The notes: generated by a model from the letters alone, not told the origin. A DNA stretch of 64,000 bases from Pseudooceanicola onchidii (GCF_004959925.1 NZ_SPUW01000001.1:1054001-1118000); one strand, 5' to 3'; numbered from the stretch's first letter, positions 1 to 9,615 are shown. Program-made: numbers and translations.

Positions 1-854
1 TCGACCCGGCCACCGTCAGTCGGCGCATCGCCCGGCTGGAAGAGCAGATCGGCACGGTCCTTTTCGCCAAGTCCCCGCAGGGATACGCGCTGACCGACGC
101 GGGCCAGCGGCTTCTGGATCACGCGCAGCGCGCCGAACAGGCGGTCATGGCGGCCGGAGAGGAGATCGCCGGTCAGGCCGCCGGGGGCCTTTCGGGTCAG
201 ATCCGCATCGGCGCGCCCGATGGTGTGGCGAACTTCCTTCTGCCGCAGGTCTGTGCCCGCATCCATGCCGACAACCCCGATCTCGAGATCCAGATCGTCG
301 CCCTGCCACGGCTGTTCAACCTGTCCCGCCGCGAGGCCGACATGGCCGTCACCGTCTCGGCCCCCACGGCCGGGCGGCTGCTGGTTCAGAAGATCGCCGA
401 CTATCACCTGCACCTGGCCGCGACCCGGGATTACCTGGCAAGCCATTCCCCCATCCGGGACCTGCGCGATCTGAAGGATCACCCGATGGTCGGCTATATC
501 CCCGACATGATCTTCGACAAGGAACTCGACTACCTTGGCGATCTGGGGGCGGGGCGGCTGGCCTATGCGTCGAATTCGGTGCTGGTGCAGTTCAACTGGC
601 TGCGCATGGGGGCAGGGGTCGGCATCGTGCATGACTTCGCGCTGCCCTCGGCGCCCGAGATCGTGCGGATCCTGCGCGACAGCTTTTCCCTGACCCGCAG
701 CTTCCACCTTGTGCGCCACCAGGACGACGCGCGGCTGGACAGGATGAACCGGGTCGCCGCCCTTCTGACCGATGGAATCCGGCGGGAAGTCACGCATCTT
801 GAAGGCGAACTTGACAAAATGTCGCAGGCAGCGGACCCTGAACTGTACACATAG
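1..854 (+). CDS. LysR-family transcriptional regulator, 5' end missing
   Basis: The open frame runs in from the window edge (codons in phase with position 3), so the start codon and the first part of the helix-turn-helix are missing. What remains begins in the recognition-helix end of a LysR DNA-binding domain (TVSRRIARLEEQIG), followed by the usual linker helix and a substrate-binding-like effector domain to the stop at 854. The DNA-binding end places it in the LysR family with good confidence. The effector is unknown and the divergent target would lie outside the window. The next gene starts 11 bases downstream on the same strand, so the two may be co-transcribed. Confidence 0.85.
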   Translation, partial: DPATVSRRIARLEEQIGTVLFAKSPQGYALTDAGQRLLDHAQRAEQAVMAAGEEIAGQAAGGLSGQIRIGAPDGVANFLLPQVCARIHADNPDLEIQIVALPRLFNLSRREADMAVTVSAPTAGRLLVQKIADYHLHLAATRDYLASHSPIRDLRDLKDHPMVGYIPDMIFDKELDYLGDLGAGRLAYASNSVLVQFNWLRMGAGVGIVHDFALPSAPEIVRILRDSFSLTRSFHLVRHQDDARLDRMNRVAALLTDGIRREVTHLEGELDKMSQAADPELYT

Positions 855-865
855 CCAACGGAGGA

Positions 866-1306
866 ATGGCAATGATCGTACAGCAGATCCTCAAGTCCAA
901 GGGCGGCGGCACGGTGATCACGGTCTCACCCGAGACGACCATCACCGAGGTCACGAAGATCCTCGCCGAAAAGCGCATCGGCGGCGTGATCGTGTCCAAG
1001 CCCGGCGATACGGCGGATGGCATCCTGTCGGAACGCGACATCGTGCGCGCCCTGTCGCATCGCGGCGCGGGGATCCTGTCGGACACGGCCGAAACCCTGA
1101 TGACGCGTAACCCGGTCTGCTGTGAACGCGCCGACACCGCCGACGAGGTCCTGCGCCGCATGACCGACGGCCGCTTCCGCCACATGCCCGTGGTCGAGGA
1201 CGGCAAGCTGGTCGGCATCGTCACCATCGGCGACGTGGTCAAGGCACGGCTCAGCCAGCTGTCGATGGAACGCGACGCGCTTGAAGGGATGATCGCCGGT
1301 CATTGA
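866..1306 (+). CDS. CBS-domain pair protein
   Basis: A 146-residue protein made almost entirely of two CBS motifs, roughly residues 15-70 and 78-135 (MTRNPVCCERADTADEVLRRM opens the second repeat region, and DGRFRHMPVVEDGKLVGIV is its core strand-turn). Stand-alone CBS pairs bind adenine nucleotides such as AMP, ATP or NAD and act as energy or redox sensors on partner proteins. No catalytic domain is attached. A GGAGG stretch lies just upstream of the ATG. It follows the truncated LysR gene by 11 bases and precedes coaD. Its partner is not evident from context. Confidence 0.88.
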   Translation: MAMIVQQILKSKGGGTVITVSPETTITEVTKILAEKRIGGVIVSKPGDTADGILSERDIVRALSHRGAGILSDTAETLMTRNPVCCERADTADEVLRRMTDGRFRHMPVVEDGKLVGIVTIGDVVKARLSQLSMERDALEGMIAGH

Positions 1307-1325
1307 CCATCCGGTAAGAAATAAA

Positions 1326-1348
1326 GCCGGGGCCTTGCATTCCCCGGC
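1326..1348 (+). terminator. Stem-loop between CBS gene and coaD
   Basis: GCCGGGG and CCCCGGC form a perfect 7-bp stem around a 9-base loop, 20 bases after the CBS gene stop. There is no U-tract, so it is a weak or factor-dependent terminator, or an mRNA-stabilising hairpin. Confidence 0.4.
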
Positions 1349-1393
1349 GCAATAATGTTGCGTGCGCAGAAACCGCGATGACGAGAGGACGCC

Positions 1394-1888
1394 ATGCGCA
1401 TTGGTCTTTACCCCGGCACCTTTGATCCCATCACCCTTGGCCATGTCGATGTGATCCGTCGCGCGGCCACCCTGGTGGATCGGCTCGTCATCGGCGTGGC
1501 GATCAACCGCGACAAGGGCCCGCTCTTCGATCTGGAAGAACGCGTGGCCATGATCGAAGAGGAATGCGCAAAGCTCTCGGACCAGACCGGGACCGAGATC
1601 ATCGCCCATCCCTTCGAGAACCTGCTGATCCACTGCGCCCGCGATGTCGGTGCCAATGTGATCGTGCGCGGCCTGCGCGCGGTGGCGGATTTCGAATACG
1701 AATATCAGATGGTCGGGATGAACCGGTCGCTCGACAGTTCGGTCGAGACGGTGTTCCTGATGGCCGATGCCAAGCACCAGGCGATCGCGTCGAAGCTGGT
1801 CAAGGAAATCTGCCGCCTCGACGGCGACGTGGCCAAGTTCGTGACCCCTGCGGTCAACGATAAACTTCGGGCGAAGCTCGGGAAATGA
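1394..1888 (+). CDS. coaD: Phosphopantetheine adenylyltransferase
   Basis: A 164-residue protein of the usual CoaD length. It transfers AMP from ATP to 4'-phosphopantetheine, the penultimate step of coenzyme A synthesis in the cytosol. The nucleotidyltransferase signature GTFDPITLGHVDVIRRA is at residues 9-25, with the T/HxGH element that binds ATP phosphates. The C-terminal SKLVKEICRLDGDVAKFV matches the conserved end helix. An ATG with upstream GAGAGG-like purines is used. The 3' end overlaps the convergent hydrolase gene by 35 bases. Confidence 0.96.
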   Translation: MRIGLYPGTFDPITLGHVDVIRRAATLVDRLVIGVAINRDKGPLFDLEERVAMIEEECAKLSDQTGTEIIAHPFENLLIHCARDVGANVIVRGLRAVADFEYEYQMVGMNRSLDSSVETVFLMADAKHQAIASKLVKEICRLDGDVAKFVTPAVNDKLRAKLGK

Positions 1889-2852
1889 ACTTGCGGTCCT
1901 TCATCGCCTCATAGGCGTTGCGGATGAAGGCGCCGCTGTCCTCTGTGCGGGTCAGCGGCAGCATGTGCCCCCCCTCGATCAGCTTGAGCCCGATCTGCGG
2001 ATAGCGTCGGACCAGCAGCTCTCCGTGGTGTTCGGGGTTGAGCAGGCGGTCGTCCTTGCCGAACAGCACCCGCACCGGCACGGCCAGCCGCGAATAATCG
2101 CGCGTCATGCCCGCCAGGTCTTCCTCGGACGCCTGGAAATCGCGGCTGGCGTTGTAGAACGCGCCGGGGCGCAGGGCCAGCAGGCCACCGCCCTGAACGG
2201 CGAACTCGGGCGGAATGTCGTCCGGGCCGAAGATTTCCTCGCGCACGGGTTCGGGGTGGCGGACCATGTGCGGTACCGCCGTCGTCCAGGCCAGGATCCT
2301 GCGATAAAGATCCGACCCGATGCGATAGTCGTCCAGCACCGGCGCGGTGTCCTTGGGCGGCAGCGACAGCGGCGCCAGCAGCGCAAGGCCGCGCACCAGT
2401 TCGGGCTTTTCCAGCGCCAGCGCCAGCCCGATGGCCCCGCCAAGCGAATGACCGACCACCAGCGGGTTGTCGATTTCCAGCTTCTCGATCACCTCGGCCA
2501 CCTGCCGCGCCTGCGCGCGCACGTTGGCCGGTGCATCCGACGGGCGTTCGGAATAGCCCGATCCGGGCCGGTCGATCGCCACCACGCGGAAATCCCGCGC
2601 CAGATCGTCGATCAGCCCGCAGTCGAAATGGCCCAGGTTACCGCCCAGGCCGTGGATCATCAGGATCGCCGGCCCCGTCCCGCAGTCCAGGTAATGCAGC
2701 CGCCCGGTCGAAATGGTCGTGAACGCCCCGCGCGGCGGCACCAGCTTTTCCGAACGGCGTTTCTGCCGCCAGGAATAGCCGACGTAGCCAAGGATCATCA
2801 GGGCATAGAGCGCGACAAGCAGCGCAATGATATTGGGAAGAAATTCAATCAT
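1854..2852 (-). CDS. Membrane-anchored alpha/beta hydrolase
   Basis: A 332-residue protein with one N-terminal membrane helix (about residues 8-27) followed by a basic stretch, then an alpha/beta-hydrolase fold. Visible motifs are the oxyanion-hole region MIHGLGG (65-71), the nucleophile elbow GHSLGG with Ser136, an acid-containing strand LFGKDDRL and a C-terminal GGHMLPLT holding the likely catalytic His. The substrate is not predictable; esterases, lipases and epoxide-type hydrolases share this layout. It converges with coaD (35-base overlap of the 3' ends) and lies just downstream of a small membrane peptide on the same strand. Confidence 0.85.
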   Translation of the reverse strand: MIEFLPNIIALLVALYALMILGYVGYSWRQKRRSEKLVPPRGAFTTISTGRLHYLDCGTGPAILMIHGLGGNLGHFDCGLIDDLARDFRVVAIDRPGSGYSERPSDAPANVRAQARQVAEVIEKLEIDNPLVVGHSLGGAIGLALALEKPELVRGLALLAPLSLPPKDTAPVLDDYRIGSDLYRRILAWTTAVPHMVRHPEPVREEIFGPDDIPPEFAVQGGGLLALRPGAFYNASRDFQASEEDLAGMTRDYSRLAVPVRVLFGKDDRLLNPEHHGELLVRRYPQIGLKLIEGGHMLPLTRTEDSGAFIRNAYEAMKDRKFISRASPEVYR

Positions 2853-2879
2853 GTTTGCGGTCAGTAAGGTCCAGGTACA

Positions 2880-3023
2880 CTAGCGCCAAAAGGCCACCCA
2901 TTCCAACAATTCGGCGAACTTTCGGGCCAGAAACAGGCTGTTTGACCATTCGAACCCCTGCCAGTCGAAAATCACGAGCCCGATGATGATCACCGCCAGC
3001 ACGATGGCGATCCTGTTGGTCAT
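2880..3023 (-). CDS. Small single-pass membrane protein, 47 residues
   Basis: The reading frame extends further upstream, but the ATG at 3023 has a good ribosome site (GAGGAAAC, 4-5 bases upstream) and starts a classical membrane peptide: MTNRIAIVLAVIIIGLVIFD, then an amphipathic tail with several Trp/Phe residues. It lies 27 bases upstream of the alpha/beta-hydrolase gene on the same strand, so the two could form an operon. No function is recognised; short proteins with one hydrophobic helix often bind a membrane partner. Confidence rests on the start site and the helix, not on homology. Confidence 0.6.
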   Translation of the reverse strand: MTNRIAIVLAVIIIGLVIFDWQGFEWSNSLFLARKFAELLEWVAFWR

Positions 3024-3169
3024 GCCCGTTTCCTCGCTGCGCCGTCCTGAGCCTATGCCCGAGCGGGGGGCGCGGATCAAGTGGGCAGGGCCTATCCGAC
3101 AGAATAGATCTCCGGGGCGCAGTGTCCCGGACTAACATTTCGATTTCGCAAAAATGTGCCGACCCGTGG

Positions 3170-3191
3170 AAAAATCCTGCCGATCGGCAGG
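3170..3191 (-). terminator. Rho-independent terminator after gap (first copy)
   Basis: Read on the minus strand, CCTGCC-GATC-GGCAGG is followed by ATTTTT, beginning 3 bases past the stop of the GAPDH gene at 3194. The stem is short but perfect and the U-tract is clear. Confidence 0.7.
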
Positions 3192-3193
3192 GC

Positions 3194-4195
3194 TCAGATC
3201 AACCGGCCGACGGCCGCTGCCGTGTCCGCCATGCGGTTCGAAAAGCCCCATTCGTTGTCGTACCAGGCCAGCACCCGCACCATCCGGCCGTCCATCACCC
3301 GCGTCTGGTCCAGCGCGACCGTGGCCGAAGCCGGGGCATGGTTCAGGTCGATCGACACCAGCGGCGCCGTGGTCACGTCCAGGATGCCCTTCAGCGCGCC
3401 CCTCGCCGCGGCTTCGAAGGCTGCGTTGATTTCCTCGGCCGTGGTGTCGCGGCCCGCGTCGAAGGTCAGATCCACGCAGGAGACATTGGGCGTGGGCACC
3501 CGGATCGCCACGCCGTCCAGCTTGCCCGCCAGTTCGGGCAGCACTAGCCCCACGGCCCGGGCCGCCCCGGTCGAGGTCGGGATCATCGACATCGCCGCCG
3601 CCCGCGCGCGGTACAGATCCTTGTGCCCGGTATCCAGCGTCGGCTGGTCGCCGGTGTAGGAATGCACGGTGGTCATGAACCCCCGGTCGATCCCCACGAG
3701 GTCATTCAGCACCTTGGCCACCGGGGCCAGGCAGTTGGTGGTGCAGGAGGCATTCGACACAACGTGATGCTCGCCCCGCAGCGTGCCGTCATTGACCCCC
3801 ATCACGATGGTCGCATCCGCGCCCGCCCCGGGGGCCGAGATCAGGACCCGCGCCGATCCGTTCGACAGATGCTGCGCGGCCTTCTCGCGCGCGGTGAAAA
3901 GCCCGGTGCATTCCAGCGCCACGTCCACGTCCGACCAGGGCAGGGCGGCGGGATCGCGTTCGGCCGTCACGCGGATGCGCCCCCGGCCGATGTCGATCCA
4001 GTCCTCGCCCTCGGTCACCTCGTGGCCGAAACGGCCGTGCACGCTGTCATGGCGCAGCAGATGCGCGTTGGTCGCGACGGGGTAGAGATCGTTGATCGCC
4101 ACGACCTCCACGTCGCTGCGGCCGCTTTCGGCGATGGCGCGCAGCACGTTGCGGCCGATCCGGCCAAATCCGTTGATGCCCAGTCTGATGGTCAT
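3194..4195 (-). CDS. gap: Type I glyceraldehyde-3-phosphate dehydrogenase, NAD-type
   Basis: A 333-residue cytosolic enzyme converting glyceraldehyde-3-phosphate to 1,3-bisphosphoglycerate in glycolysis/gluconeogenesis. [10 protein letters not shown] (6-15) is the Rossmann phosphate loop. Asp36 in AINDLYP is at the position that normally binds the adenine-ribose hydroxyls and favours [12 protein letters not shown] carries the catalytic Cys151, and His178 sits in TVHSYTG. Length and motifs are canonical. It lies 168 bases downstream of a second gap gene on the same strand, separated by a terminator and a palindromic operator-like site, so it probably has its own promoter. Confidence 0.96.
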   Translation of the reverse strand: MTIRLGINGFGRIGRNVLRAIAESGRSDVEVVAINDLYPVATNAHLLRHDSVHGRFGHEVTEGEDWIDIGRGRIRVTAERDPAALPWSDVDVALECTGLFTAREKAAQHLSNGSARVLISAPGAGADATIVMGVNDGTLRGEHHVVSNASCTTNCLAPVAKVLNDLVGIDRGFMTTVHSYTGDQPTLDTGHKDLYRARAAAMSMIPTSTGAARAVGLVLPELAGKLDGVAIRVPTPNVSCVDLTFDAGRDTTAEEINAAFEAAARGALKGILDVTTAPLVSIDLNHAPASATVALDQTRVMDGRMVRVLAWYDNEWGFSNRMADTAAAVGRLI

Positions 4196-4232
4196 GATGC
4201 GCCTCCCCCTGAAGTCGATCCCGGGTGGAATC

Positions 4233-4246
4233 TGTTATCGCTAACA
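4233..4246 (-). promoter_or_regulatory. LacI/CceR-like palindromic operator upstream of gap (first copy)
   Basis: TGTTATCGCTAACA differs at one base from the perfect palindrome TGTTAGCGCTAACA, with the central CG typical of LacI-family operators. It lies 38 bases upstream of the start codon of the 3194-4195 gap gene, where it could overlap the promoter. Similar sites occur upstream of the second gap gene. In Rhodobacter the LacI-family regulator CceR controls central carbon genes; assigning this site to CceR is inference. Confidence 0.55.
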
Positions 4247-4312
4247 TATCAAGAAAACAGGCGGTTTCCAGAGCCCCGCCAGTCAATTTCGCAACCCGGT
4301 GTCCCACAACGG

Positions 4313-4337
4313 AAAAACGGGCCCGAAGGCCCGTTTT
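4313..4337 (-). terminator. Rho-independent terminator after second gap
   Basis: On the minus strand AAAACGGGCC-TTCG-GGCCCGTTTT is a perfect 10-bp stem with a stable UUCG-type loop, followed by one more T. It lies about 27 bases past the stop at 4364. It isolates the two gap genes transcriptionally. Confidence 0.8.
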
Positions 4338-4363
4338 CGCGAATTCAGGATGGGGGGTGGTCG

Positions 4364-5365
<1,002 letters not shown>

Positions 5366-5448
5366 GAGTGCAGCTCCTGTGTGATTTAGGCCGGTGCATA
5401 CCCGGAAGTTGGGCATTCCTTAAGGGCTAAATCACAGTTTCGCCAATG

Positions 5449-5570
5449 TGTTAGCGTTAACTTTGTCGTGGTGGCGCTAACCCGGGGAACGGTTTTCCGC
5501 TAACAGGCGACAGTGTCGCGCGATGCGGGACGATTGGCCGGTCTGTCGGGGGAATCGGTTAGCGCAAACC
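5449..5570 (-). promoter_or_regulatory. Cluster of four GTTAGCG/CGCTAAC operator-like sites
   Basis: Compared with TGTTAGCGCTAACA, four sites occur between the second gap gene and tkt: 5449-5462 (TGTTAGCGTTAACT, 12 of 14), 5469-5482 (11 of 14), 5492-5505 (10 of 14, one good half site) and 5557-5570 (11 of 14). They begin about 85 bases upstream of the gap start. The clustering suggests cooperative binding of a LacI-type regulator, as in CceR-like control of central carbon genes. The match count is direct; the regulator is inference. Confidence 0.5.
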
Positions 5571-5587
5571 CGGTGGCTGCGGTCGCA

Positions 5588-5646
5588 GGGGGCGCTGCCC
5601 CCGCCGCCTGCGGCGTCTCCCCCGGAGTATTTCGGGGAAGGTGAAG
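5588..5646. repeat. GC-rich multi-hairpin intergenic repeat element
   Basis: Three short palindromes in a row: GGGGGC-GCT-GCCCCC, GCCGC-CT-GCGGC and CCCCG-N9-CGGGG, ending GGAAGGTGAAG. This order of blocks is a familiar recurring intergenic motif in Rhodobacteraceae genomes. Only one copy is in the window, so dispersal here rests on recollection of the family, not on sequence in view. Confidence 0.45.
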
Positions 5647-5667
5647 GGGCAGGGCCCGGACTCAAAG

Positions 5668-5692
5668 GGGCGGGGCCAGTGCGGCCCCGCCC
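5668..5692 (-). terminator. Hairpin downstream of tkt
   Basis: GGGCGGGGCC and GGCCCCGCCC form a perfect 10-bp stem with a 5-base loop, starting 10 bases past the tkt stop. On the minus strand only CCTTT follows, so termination may be weak or factor-assisted. Confidence 0.5.
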
Positions 5693-5701
5693 GGTGGCGC
5701 G

Positions 5702-7717
5702 TCAGAGCAGCGCCTTGGCCTTGTCGGCGACATTCTGCGCCGTGATGCCGAAGTGTTCGTAAAGCGTTTCCGCCGGGGCCGAGGCGCCGAAGGAGGACAT
5801 GCCGACGAAATCGGCCTTGGCCTCGCGGCCCCGCTCGCCCAGCAGCCAGCGGTCCCAGCCCATGCGCGTCGCGGCCTCGACCCCGACCCGGACGGGGCCT
5901 GCGGGCAGCACGCGCTTGCGGTAGGCTTCGTCCTGCGCGGCAAACAGCTCCATGCAGGGCATGGACACGACGCGGGTGCCGATCTCCTCGGCTTCGAGCA
6001 GCTTCTTGGCTTCCATCGCGATGGCGACCTCGGAGCCGGTGGCGATCAGGATCACGCGGCGCTTGCCTGTCGCCTCGGCCAGGACATAGGCGCCCTGTTC
6101 GGTCAGGTTCTTCTGCTTGTGATCGACGCGCACGGTCGGGACGTTCTGGCGCGTCAGCGACAGGACCGAGGGCGTGCCCGACTGCGTCAGCGCGATTTCC
6201 CAGGCCTCGGCGGTCTCCACCACGTCGGCGGGGCGGAAGACCAGCGTGTTGGGCGTGGCGCGCGAAATCGCCAGGTGTTCGACCGGCTGGTGGGTCGGGC
6301 CGTCTTCGCCCAGACCGATGGAGTCATGCGTCATCACGTAGACCACCGGCTGCTTCATCAGGGCCGACAGGCGCATCGCCGGACGGGCGTAGTCGGTGAA
6401 GCACATGAAGGTGCCCGAATAGGGGCGGATGCCGCCATGCAGGGCCATGCCGTTCATCGCCGCCGACATGCCGTGTTCGCGGATGCCCCAATGCACGAAA
6501 CGACCTTCGCGGTTGTCGACATCGAAGATGCCCAGGTCACCGGTCTTGGTGTTGTTCGATCCGGTCAGGTCGGCCGATCCGCCGACGGTTTCCGGCAGCA
6601 CCGGGTTCACGACCTCTAGCACCATTTCGGATGCCTTGCGGGTGGCGACCTTGTGCTGCGCTTCCGAGGCCTGTTTCTTCAGCGCGCGGATGACCGAGCC
6701 GAGCTTCTTCGGGGCCTCGCCCGACATGGTGCGTTCGAATTCGGCCTTCTTGCGGTCCGAGACCTCGTTCAGGCGGCCTTCCCAGGCGAACCGTTCCTCG
6801 GTGGCACGGCGGCCGATGTCTTCCCAGGCGGATTTCACGTCGGCGGGCACTTCGAACGGGCCGGTGGTCCAGCCATAGGCGGCCTTGGCGGCGGCCATCT
6901 GGTCCTTGTCGGTCAGCGCGCCGTGGCCCTTCGAGGTATCCTGCGCCGCGTGGCCAAGCGCGATATGTGTCTTGCAGGCGATCATCTGCGGCCGCTTGCC
7001 CTTCTTGGCCTGGGTGATGGCGGCGTCGATCGCGACCGGGTCATGGCCGTCGATCTCCTGCACGTCCCAGCCGGACGCCTGGAAGCGCGCGACCTGATCG
7101 GTGCGGTCGGCCAGGTCGACCGTGCCGTCGATGGTGATGTTGTTGTTGTCCCAGAAGACGATGAGCTTGCTGAGTTCATGACGTCCGGCCAGCGAAATCG
7201 CCTCCTGGCTGACGCCCTCCATCAGGCAGCCGTCGCCGGCGATGACATAGGTGTGGTGATCCACCAGCTTCTTGCCGAAGCGCGCGCGCAGCATTTCCTC
7301 GGCCATGGCGAAACCCACGGCGTTCGAGATGCCCTGACCAAGCGGGCCTGTCGTCGTCTCGATCCCCTGGGCCAGGAAGTTCTCGGGATGGCCCGCGGTC
7401 TTCGCGCCCAGCTGGCGGAAGTTCTTGACCTCCTCCAGCGGGAAGTCCTCATAGCCCGTCAGGTGCAGCAGCGAATACAGCAGCATGGAGCCGTGGCCTG
7501 CCGACAGGATGAACCGGTCGCGGTCGGGCCACGCAGGCGCGGAGGCGTCGAATTTCAGGTGCTTTTCGTAAAGCACGGTCGCCACATCGGCCATCCCCAT
7601 GGGCATGCCGGAATGTCCGGAATTCGCGGCGGCGACGGCATCCAGCGTCAGGGCGCGGATGGCGGTGGCCTTGGACCAGTGATCGGGATGGGCGGAACGA
7701 AGGGCGGCGATATCCAC
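5702..7717 (-). CDS. tkt: Transketolase
   Basis: A 671-residue thiamine-diphosphate enzyme moving two-carbon units between sugar phosphates in the pentose phosphate pathway. The start is a GTG at 7717, preceded by AGGAG at 9 bases. The frame continues upstream but that extension is unlike the family, and the chosen length is normal for Tkt. [13 protein letters not shown] is the TPP-binding motif; [17 protein letters not shown] is the conserved pyrimidine-domain block with catalytic His/Glu. It lies upstream of the two gap genes on the same strand but is separated from them by a hairpin and 336 bases. Confidence 0.95.
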   Translation of the reverse strand: MDIAALRSAHPDHWSKATAIRALTLDAVAAANSGHSGMPMGMADVATVLYEKHLKFDASAPAWPDRDRFILSAGHGSMLLYSLLHLTGYEDFPLEEVKNFRQLGAKTAGHPENFLAQGIETTTGPLGQGISNAVGFAMAEEMLRARFGKKLVDHHTYVIAGDGCLMEGVSQEAISLAGRHELSKLIVFWDNNNITIDGTVDLADRTDQVARFQASGWDVQEIDGHDPVAIDAAITQAKKGKRPQMIACKTHIALGHAAQDTSKGHGALTDKDQMAAAKAAYGWTTGPFEVPADVKSAWEDIGRRATEERFAWEGRLNEVSDRKKAEFERTMSGEAPKKLGSVIRALKKQASEAQHKVATRKASEMVLEVVNPVLPETVGGSADLTGSNNTKTGDLGIFDVDNREGRFVHWGIREHGMSAAMNGMALHGGIRPYSGTFMCFTDYARPAMRLSALMKQPVVYVMTHDSIGLGEDGPTHQPVEHLAISRATPNTLVFRPADVVETAEAWEIALTQSGTPSVLSLTRQNVPTVRVDHKQKNLTEQGAYVLAEATGKRRVILIATGSEVAIAMEAKKLLEAEEIGTRVVSMPCMELFAAQDEAYRKRVLPAGPVRVGVEAATRMGWDRWLLGERGREAKADFVGMSSFGASAPAETLYEHFGITAQNVADKAKALL

Positions 7718-7850
7718 GGGCGGCAGCTCCTGATATGACGTGGCAGCAGTGCGGGCTGAATAGCAGCCGCGCCGCCAGTTGCAAGCTGCGCATTGGGATG
7801 GCGGCTGGACCTCGCGGCCCCCGGATGCCATTTTATCCCGTGGTTACAGG

Positions 7851-7893
7851 TAGATTTGGGCAATCCTTCATGTTTTGGATAGACTTGGGCAAT
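7851..7893 (-). promoter_or_regulatory. Direct repeat TAGAYTTGGGCAAT upstream of tkt
   Basis: TAGATTTGGGCAAT (7851-7864) and TAGACTTGGGCAAT (7880-7893) match at 13 of 14 bases and are offset by 29 bases, close to three helical turns. They lie 134-176 bases upstream of the tkt start and upstream of the divergent gene at 7979. They could be a paired operator or contain promoter elements. No regulator is recognised. Confidence 0.4.
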
Positions 7894-7978
7894 ATCGGCT
7901 GCGCGGATTGATTCGCGGGGTGGGTGGAACAAGGTCCGGAACGGACGGTATGGGACGATTGAAGGGGCGGCATCCGGA

Positions 7979-8386
7979 ATGAGTGAAATCGACGAGCTTC
8001 AGCGACGGATCGGGGCGGCCCTGGATCGGATCGGTCAGGGTGTGGCGGGCATCTCTGCCGCAGCACCTGCACCGCAAGCCCCGGATAACACGGAAAAAGA
8101 CGTGGCAGAGGCCCTCGCGGCCCGCGATCGTCTGCAGACCCAGCTGGCCGACATGGAACGTGACATGGCCCGCCTGCGCCAGTCCAACGACCAGCTGCGC
8201 GAGGTCAACGAGGCCCTGCGCGCCGCCAACGAGGCGCAGGTCGGCGACTCGCAACTGATCAACAGCGCGCTCTCGGCCGAGGTCGAAGCCCTTCGCGCCG
8301 CCCATGCCGCCAGCCAGACCGAGGTGCGCGCGATCCTCGACGCCCTCACGCCGCTTGTCGGCGACAGCGAGACGGAGGAGGCCTGA
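7979..8386 (+). CDS. Coiled-coil protein preceding ZapA
   Basis: A 135-residue hydrophilic protein dominated by heptad-like helix from about residue 40 to 110 (repeated Leu/Ala with Glu, Arg and Gln), with an Ala/Pro-rich break around residues 25-38. No enzyme motif, signal or membrane segment. Its stop codon overlaps the zapA start by one base (TGATG), so the two are translated together. Co-occurrence with zapA suggests a structural or accessory role in cell division, but that is inference from position. It is divergent from tkt. Confidence 0.75.
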   Translation: MSEIDELQRRIGAALDRIGQGVAGISAAAPAPQAPDNTEKDVAEALAARDRLQTQLADMERDMARLRQSNDQLREVNEALRAANEAQVGDSQLINSALSAEVEALRAAHAASQTEVRAILDALTPLVGDSETEEA

Positions 8387-8799
8387 TGCCCGAACTGGAG
8401 ATCCTGATCGGCGGACGCGCCTTCGAAGTGGCCTGCCAGGAAGGCGAAGAGCACTATCTTCAGGCCGCCGCCGAGATGCTGAACGTCGAGGCCCAGACCC
8501 TTGTGTCCCAGACCGGCCGCATCCCCGAAGCGCGGATGCTGTTGATGTCGGGCCTGATGCTGGCCGACCGCACCGCCGGGGTCGAAGACCGCCTGAAGAT
8601 CCTAGAGGACGAGGCCGAGGGCTACCGGATGGAGATCGAGCGCCTGAAGACCGCGCTGAAGCGGGCCGAGACGATGGCGTCGGAGCCCGAGAAGGTCGAA
8701 GTGCCGATGATCCCCGCAGGCCTGTCGGACAGGCTGAGCGCGCTCGCCACCCGGGCCGAGGCGCTGGCGGACGAGGTCGAGGCGAAAGCCAAGGGCTGA
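8386..8799 (+). CDS. zapA: Cell division protein ZapA
   Basis: A 137-residue protein. The N-terminal globular ZapA head begins LEILIGGRAFEVACQEGEE, followed by a helical tail rich in Glu, Leu and Ala. ZapA binds FtsZ at mid-cell and promotes bundling of Z-ring protofilaments. It is somewhat longer than the E. coli protein, extended at the C-terminus as in alphaproteobacteria. It overlaps the upstream coiled-coil gene by one base and ends before a bidirectional terminator. Confidence 0.88.
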   Translation: MPELEILIGGRAFEVACQEGEEHYLQAAAEMLNVEAQTLVSQTGRIPEARMLLMSGLMLADRTAGVEDRLKILEDEAEGYRMEIERLKTALKRAETMASEPEKVEVPMIPAGLSDRLSALATRAEALADEVEAKAKG

Positions 8800-8843
8800 G
8801 GGCCATCGGCGGGCCGACGGGCGGCTATCAGCCAGCGCACACG

Positions 8844-8869
8844 AAAAAGGCCGGGTAACCCCGGCCTTT
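8844..8869. terminator. Bidirectional terminator between zapA and grx4
   Basis: AAGGCCGGG-TAAC-CCCGGCCTT is a perfect 9-bp stem. On the minus strand it is followed by TTTTT in total, on the plus strand by a short TTTC. It serves the convergent zapA and monothiol glutaredoxin genes. Confidence 0.75.
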
Positions 8870-8892
8870 CGCATCCTGAACCGATCGGATGA

Positions 8893-9255
8893 TCAGGCGT
8901 TGGCCGCCCGGATCTTTTCCGCCGCGTCCTTGTCGTAGGTGACGCCGTTGGTCTCGAACAGGGTGTCCAGCTCGCCCGACAGGGTCATTTCGGTGATGAT
9001 GTCGCAGCCGCCGACGAATTCGCCCTTCACGTAAAGCTGCGGGATGGTCGGCCAGTCGGAGTAGTCCTTGATGCCCTGGCGGATCGCATCGTCGGCCAGC
9101 ACGTTCACGTCAGCGAAGTCGACGCCCATGTAGTTCAGCACACCGGCCACGCGGGACGAAAATCCGCACTGCGGCATGGACTTGGTGCCCTTCATGAACA
9201 GGACCACGTCGTTGGACTTGACGGTTTCGTCGATCTGGGTGTGTGCGTCGGTCAT
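8893..9255 (-). CDS. grxD: Monothiol glutaredoxin, Grx4 family
   Basis: A 120-residue protein with the monothiol active site CGFS at residues 30-33 inside MPQCGFSSRV, preceded by the KGTKSMP glutathione-binding element. Such proteins bind a [2Fe-2S] cluster with glutathione and deliver iron-sulfur clusters, often as a heterodimer with a BolA protein. The gene lies 123 bases from a bolA-family gene on the same strand, which supports this. The ATG at 9255 with GGAG upstream is preferred over an in-frame TTG two codons earlier. Confidence 0.94.
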   Translation of the reverse strand: MTDAHTQIDETVKSNDVVLFMKGTKSMPQCGFSSRVAGVLNYMGVDFADVNVLADDAIRQGIKDYSDWPTIPQLYVKGEFVGGCDIITEMTLSGELDTLFETNGVTYDKDAAEKIRAANA

Positions 9256-9378
9256 TCTCAACTCCGATGATAGATGCGGCGTCTTTGGCGTCGCGTGACC
9301 CGCCAGTACCGGGGGCCGTGTTTCAGGAAACCTGCGATATCAGGGCAGAGGTGCCAGATATCGAACAGGTCCGACATG

Positions 9379-9615
9379 TCATTCCGGGGCGCGGGTCGTC
9401 AGCGCCAGGGCGTGAAGCTCTCCGGCGGGGCCGTCCATCTTGCCCTTCAGGGCGGCATAGACGGCGCGCTGTTGCTGCACCCGGTTCTTGCCGCGAAAGC
9501 TTTCGTCGACCACGGTCGCGGCGAAATGCTGGCCGTCGTCGCCCTGGACGTCGATTTTCGCGTCCGGGAAGCTTTCACGGATAAGGTCTTCGATATCCTG
9601 GGCCTGGATGGGCAT
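9379..9615 (-). CDS. BolA/IbaG-family protein
   Basis: A 78-residue BolA-like protein starting at the ATG at 9615 (MPIQAQDIEDLIRESFPDA), with AAGGCGG upstream; the longer frame is not family-like. The conserved region includes DGQHFAATVVDESFRGKNRVQQQ, containing the His and the helix-turn expected to contact the glutaredoxin-bound cluster, and a C-terminal GELHALALTT. It probably works with the neighbouring Grx4 in iron-sulfur trafficking. It sits between purL and grx4, all on the minus strand. Confidence 0.92.
   Translation of the reverse strand: MPIQAQDIEDLIRESFPDAKIDVQGDDGQHFAATVVDESFRGKNRVQQQRAVYAALKGKMDGPAGELHALALTTRAPE

Larger units (their letters stand above)
5366..5701. other. Non-coding interval between gap and tkt
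   Basis: This 336-base stretch has no credible gene. It holds the gap promoter region, the operator-like cluster (5449-5570), a GC-rich multi-hairpin intergenic repeat (5588-5646) and the likely tkt terminator hairpin (5668-5692). Confidence 0.7.
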
